DNA of 64,000 nucleotides from Xenorhabdus nematophila ATCC 19061 (GTDB lineage Bacteria; Pseudomonadota; Gammaproteobacteria; Enterobacterales; Enterobacteriaceae): NCBI RefSeq assembly GCF_000252955.1, contig NC_014228.1, positions 2,953,232 to 3,017,231 of the forward strand, read 5' to 3'. Shown piece by piece: positions 60,811 to 64,000 of this stretch (position 1 is its first letter; each line of letters starts with the position of its first letter). The notes under the pieces were generated by a model. It saw only the letters and a program-made list of their open reading frames with translations, ran no database searches and was not told where the DNA came from. The position numbers and the translations under genes were made by a program.

Positions 60811-61392
60811 TCAGGCTTTTATCATTTCTTTTTCAATCAATTGAATCAAGATATGAATCACTTTAATGTGAATTTCCTGAATACGATCCGCATATCCAAA
60901 ATGCGGCACTCGAATTTCAACATCAGCCGTTCCTGCCATTTTTCCGCCGTCTTTACCCGTCAGAGTAATCACCTTCATGCCCTTGGCACGGGCAGCTTCT
61001 ACTGCCTTGATGATATTGCCAGAATTTCCTGATGTTGAAATACCCAACAACACATCACCTTTCTGACCAACAGCTTCAAGATAGCGGGAAAAGACATAAT
61101 CGTAACCAAAGTCATTGCTTACACAAGATAAGTGGCTAGGATCAGAAATAGCGATGGCAGGATACCCCGGACGATTTTCTCTGTAACGGCCTGTCAGTTC
61201 TTCCGCAAAATGCATAGCATCACAATGTGAACCACCATTACCACAAGAAAGCACTTTCCCACCGGCTTTGAACGAATCCGCCAGCAAAACAGCGGCTTTC
61301 TGAATGGCGTCAATATTTGCATCCTCATTGAGGAATTTAGCCAGCGTGTCTGCGGCTTCAGCTAGTTCACTACGGATCAGATCTTGATACAT
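60811..61392 (-). CDS. gmhA: Phosphoheptose isomerase
   Basis: 193 aa from the ATG at 61392 ([16 protein letters not shown]), with AGGAG nine bases upstream; a frame extension to 61434 is unlikely. SIS fold with [20 protein letters not shown] and [16 protein letters not shown]. It makes D-glycero-heptose 7-phosphate from sedoheptulose 7-phosphate for the LPS inner core. Also called lpcA. Divergent from fadE. Confidence 0.97.
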   Translation of the reverse strand: MYQDLIRSELAEAADTLAKFLNEDANIDAIQKAAVLLADSFKAGGKVLSCGNGGSHCDAMHFAEELTGRYRENRPGYPAIAISDPSHLSCVSNDFGYDYVFSRYLEAVGQKGDVLLGISTSGNSGNIIKAVEAARAKGMKVITLTGKDGGKMAGTADVEIRVPHFGYADRIQEIHIKVIHILIQLIEKEMIKA

Positions 61393-61597
61393 GGCTTCAT
61401 ACTCCTGAAAGGTCTTCGGGATTAATAACATCAATCACCCAGTGTAACGGATTCCCCCCCCTGAAAGAAGATATCATCGCACCTCAATGAAATTATCTCG
61501 TGTAAAACTGAAATGACTTTGTGAGCTAGATTGTAATTAGGATGTAAAGATATTGATAAATACATTTTCCTCATCTAAAACAGAAGGACATCACAAC

Positions 61598-61608
61598 AGG
61601 TCAGACCT
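61598..61608. promoter_or_regulatory. Possible FadR operator
   Basis: AGGTCAGACCT is palindromic and matches the TGGTCNGACCA-type core of FadR sites in all but the outer base pairs, 37 bases before the fadE ATG, where FadR represses fadE in E. coli. Confidence 0.5.
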
Positions 61609-61644
61609 CTGACAAGTCAACCTGAGATTTACAGGAGTTTTACT

Positions 61645-64000
61645 ATGACCGCTCTCAGCATTATTTTGTTTTTAGTCTTGATTGGCGGGCTTTGTTACCG
61701 CAAAGTCAGCCTGACTACCAGTAGCTTCCTGCTTGCTGCCTACACATTAGTGCTGGGCATCACCGGCCTTTGGAGTTACTGGTTGTTGTTACCACTGGCG
61801 ATTGTCCTATTCCCTCTTATTTTTGCGCCAACACGTATCTCTCTATTCTCTGCACCCGGCTTAAAAGCTTTCCGTAAAGTCATGCCAAGCATGTCCACAA
61901 CAGAAAAAGAAGCCATTGATGCAGGAACAACTTGGTGGGAAGGCGATCTGTTCCGTGGTAATCCTGATTGGCAAAAATTACATAATTACCCAAAACCACA
62001 ATTAACCGCTGAAGAACAAGCATTTATTGATGGCCCGGTAGAAGAAGCCTGCCGCATGGCAAATGACTTCCAAATTAGCCACGAATTGGCTGACTTACCT
62101 CCGGAGCTTTGGACGTACCTGAAAGAAAATCGTTTCTTCGCCATGATCATCAAGAAAGAATACGGTGGTCTGGAATTTTCCGCTTATGCACAATCTCAAG
62201 TGCTGCAAAAACTGTCTGGTGTCTCTGGCATTCTGGCAATTACTGTCGGTGTACCTAACTCTTTGGGGCCAGGTGAATTATTGCAACATTACGGCACCGA
62301 TGAACAGAAAAAACATTATCTGCCCGGGCTAGCCCGCGGCGAAGAAATCCCTTGTTTTGCCCTGACCAGCCCAGAAGCAGGTTCAGATGCTGGCGCTATC
62401 CCTGATACAGGCGTTGTTTGTATGGGAGAATGGCAAGGCGAACAAGTCCTGGGTATGCGCCTGAACTGGAACAAACGTTATATTACGCTTGCTCCGATCG
62501 CGACGGTATTGGGCTTGGCATTTAAGTTGTACGATCCTGATCATCTGCTGGGTGATACCGAATCACTGGGCATTACTTGTGCTTTGATCCCAACCAATAC
62601 GCCCGGAGTTGAAATCGGTCGCCGCCATTTCCCGCTAAATATCCCATTCCAAAACGGCCCAACCCGTGGTCAGGATATTTTTGTGCCTATCGATTACATC
62701 ATCGGCGGGCCAAAAATGGCGGGTCAGGGTTGGCGTATGCTGGTTGAGTGTCTGTCTGTTGGCCGTGGCATCACCCTGCCATCCAACGCAACTGGCGGAT
62801 TAAAAAGTGCCGCAATGGGAATTGGTGCTTACTCCTATATCCGTCGTCAGTTCAAACTGCCGATCGGGAAAATGGAAGGCATCGAAGAACCATTGGCACG
62901 TATCGCAGGTAACTCTTACCTGATGGATGCGGCTGCAACCATGATTACCAGCGGTATCATGCTGGGCGAAAAACCTGCTGTTCTGTCTGCTATCGTGAAA
63001 TACCACTGTACCCACCGAGGTCAACGCGCCATCATTGATGCAATGGACATCGCGGGTGGTAAAGGTATCTGTCTTGGGCCATCCAACTTCCTTGCCCGTG
63101 GCTATCAGGGTTCCCCAATTGCCATTACCGTGGAAGGAGCAAATATCCTGACCCGCAGCATGATCATCTTTGGTCAAGGTGCAATTCGCTGCCATCCTTA
63201 TGTACTGGCTGAAATTGCTGCGGCTGAAAGCAACGATGTGAAAGCCTTTGATAAAGCACTATTTGGTCACTTGGGTCATGTTGCCAGCAATACTCTGCGC
63301 AGCCTGTGGCTTGGTATTACCAAAGGAAGAACCAGCAGCACACCAGTGAATGATGCAACTCGCCGTTACTACCAGCATATCAATCGCTTAAGTGCTAACC
63401 TTGCCTTGCTTTCTGATGTTTCAATGGGAGTATTAGGTGGTAGCCTGAAACGTCGTGAGCGTATCTCAGCTCGTCTGGGTGATATTCTGAGTCAAATCTT
63501 CCTGGCCTCTGCGACATTGAAACGCTACGAAGATGAAGGCCGCCAGAAAGAAGATTTTCCATTGGTACAATGGGCAGTAGAAGATAGCCTGTATCAAGCA
63601 GAACAAGCAATGAACGACTTGCTGCGCAATTTCCCTAACCGTTTGGTTGCGGGTTTAATGCGTGTGATTGTCTTCCCATTAGGGCGTTCACATACTGCAC
63701 CATCCGATAAGCTGGATCACAAACTGGCTCAGATATTGCAAACTCCTTCCGCAACGCGTAGCCGTATCGGACGTGGACAATACCTGACCCCAAGCGAACA
63801 TAACCCTCATGGGTTACTGGAAGAAGCCCTGCATGATATTATCGCCGCAGAGCCAATTCATGCACGCTTGAGTCGCGATGCAGGTAAGAATCTGAGTTTC
63901 ACCCGTCTGGATAAATTAGCTGAAAAAGCGTTGGCAGAGCACAAAATATCTCAGGAAGAAGCAGAAATTCTGAAACGTGCTGAAAACAGCCGATTGCGTT
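61645..64000 (+). CDS. fadE: Acyl-CoA dehydrogenase FadE (3' end outside the window)
   Basis: The first 785 codons of an approximately 814-codon gene; ATG at 61645 with CAGGAG nine bases upstream. Two N-terminal membrane helices (about 4-20 and 28-65), then the acyl-CoA dehydrogenase body: [40 protein letters not shown] (FAD/substrate region) and [18 protein letters not shown], and the FadE-specific C-terminal domain. First step of fatty acid beta-oxidation. Divergent from gmhA, with a FadR-like site in the gap. Confidence 0.97.
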   Translation, partial: MTALSIILFLVLIGGLCYRKVSLTTSSFLLAAYTLVLGITGLWSYWLLLPLAIVLFPLIFAPTRISLFSAPGLKAFRKVMPSMSTTEKEAIDAGTTWWEGDLFRGNPDWQKLHNYPKPQLTAEEQAFIDGPVEEACRMANDFQISHELADLPPELWTYLKENRFFAMIIKKEYGGLEFSAYAQSQVLQKLSGVSGILAITVGVPNSLGPGELLQHYGTDEQKKHYLPGLARGEEIPCFALTSPEAGSDAGAIPDTGVVCMGEWQGEQVLGMRLNWNKRYITLAPIATVLGLAFKLYDPDHLLGDTESLGITCALIPTNTPGVEIGRRHFPLNIPFQNGPTRGQDIFVPIDYIIGGPKMAGQGWRMLVECLSVGRGITLPSNATGGLKSAAMGIGAYSYIRRQFKLPIGKMEGIEEPLARIAGNSYLMDAAATMITSGIMLGEKPAVLSAIVKYHCTHRGQRAIIDAMDIAGGKGICLGPSNFLARGYQGSPIAITVEGANILTRSMIIFGQGAIRCHPYVLAEIAAAESNDVKAFDKALFGHLGHVASNTLRSLWLGITKGRTSSTPVNDATRRYYQHINRLSANLALLSDVSMGVLGGSLKRRERISARLGDILSQIFLASATLKRYEDEGRQKEDFPLVQWAVEDSLYQAEQAMNDLLRNFPNRLVAGLMRVIVFPLGRSHTAPSDKLDHKLAQILQTPSATRSRIGRGQYLTPSEHNPHGLLEEALHDIIAAEPIHARLSRDAGKNLSFTRLDKLAEKALAEHKISQEEAEILKRAENSRLR

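Overview
The window looks like chromosome from an insect-pathogenic, nematode-symbiotic enterobacterium of the Xenorhabdus/Photorhabdus group. The reasons are a TcdA/XptA-type insecticidal toxin remnant, a PAS4-type LuxR solo regulator, a single-domain chitin-active LPMO, a subtilisin autotransporter, an NQR operon, and enterobacterial housekeeping synteny (epd-pgk-fbaA, yafK-yafJ-gmhA-fadE). I cannot separate the two genera from this sequence alone.

Layout. 1-4.3 kb: a three-gene operon of the Ter-associated biosynthetic module (TRSP-type phosphoribosyltransferase, StiP/PELOTA protein, CitE-like lyase) followed by a TerW-like regulator; operator-like repeats lie upstream. 4.3-8.2 kb: yqhA and an S8 autotransporter. 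8.2-9.2 kb: AT-rich, hairpin-rich, no genes. 9.2-10.6 kb: an XRE/S24-like regulator overlapping a queuosine-precursor (YhhQ-type) transporter that carries an extra N-terminal domain. 11.0-13.0 kb: a PAS4-LuxR solo directly followed by a CodB-like NCS1 permease. 13.1-24.5 kb: a complete myo-inositol catabolic cluster (iolB, E, C with a fused aldolase domain, SSS symporter, iolG, D, A) with a divergent RpiR-family iolR.

24.9-41.7 kb is an insertion-sequence graveyard: five IS630-family elements, two IS5-family, one IS3 nested inside an IS5, one IS4, two complete IS110 transposases and one IS110 fragment. Most are broken by frameshifts or stops. Between them survive an LPMO gene, a VOC-fold gene and several gene scraps: a lipoprotein, a PP-loop ATPase, a tRNA 5' piece and two unknown truncated genes. 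The block ends in a 5'-truncated, multiply frameshifted tcdA-type toxin pseudogene (41.7-45.3 kb).

45.5-51.2 kb is conserved core on the minus strand: tkt, epd, pgk, fbaA. 51.2-52.0 kb holds a short unidentified coding remnant and hairpins. 52.0-59.2 kb is the full Na+-translocating NADH:quinone reductase operon nqrABCDEF with apbE (flavin transferase) and nqrM (maturation). 59.2-64 kb carries a decayed yafK/dpaA, yafJ, gmhA and fadE (cut by the window end).

I find no CRISPR array, rRNA gene or intact tRNA. The least explained items are the regulator/transporter cassette at 9.2-10.6 kb, the Ter-module control region, the possible IS110 bridge RNA region, and the truncated unknown genes among the IS elements.
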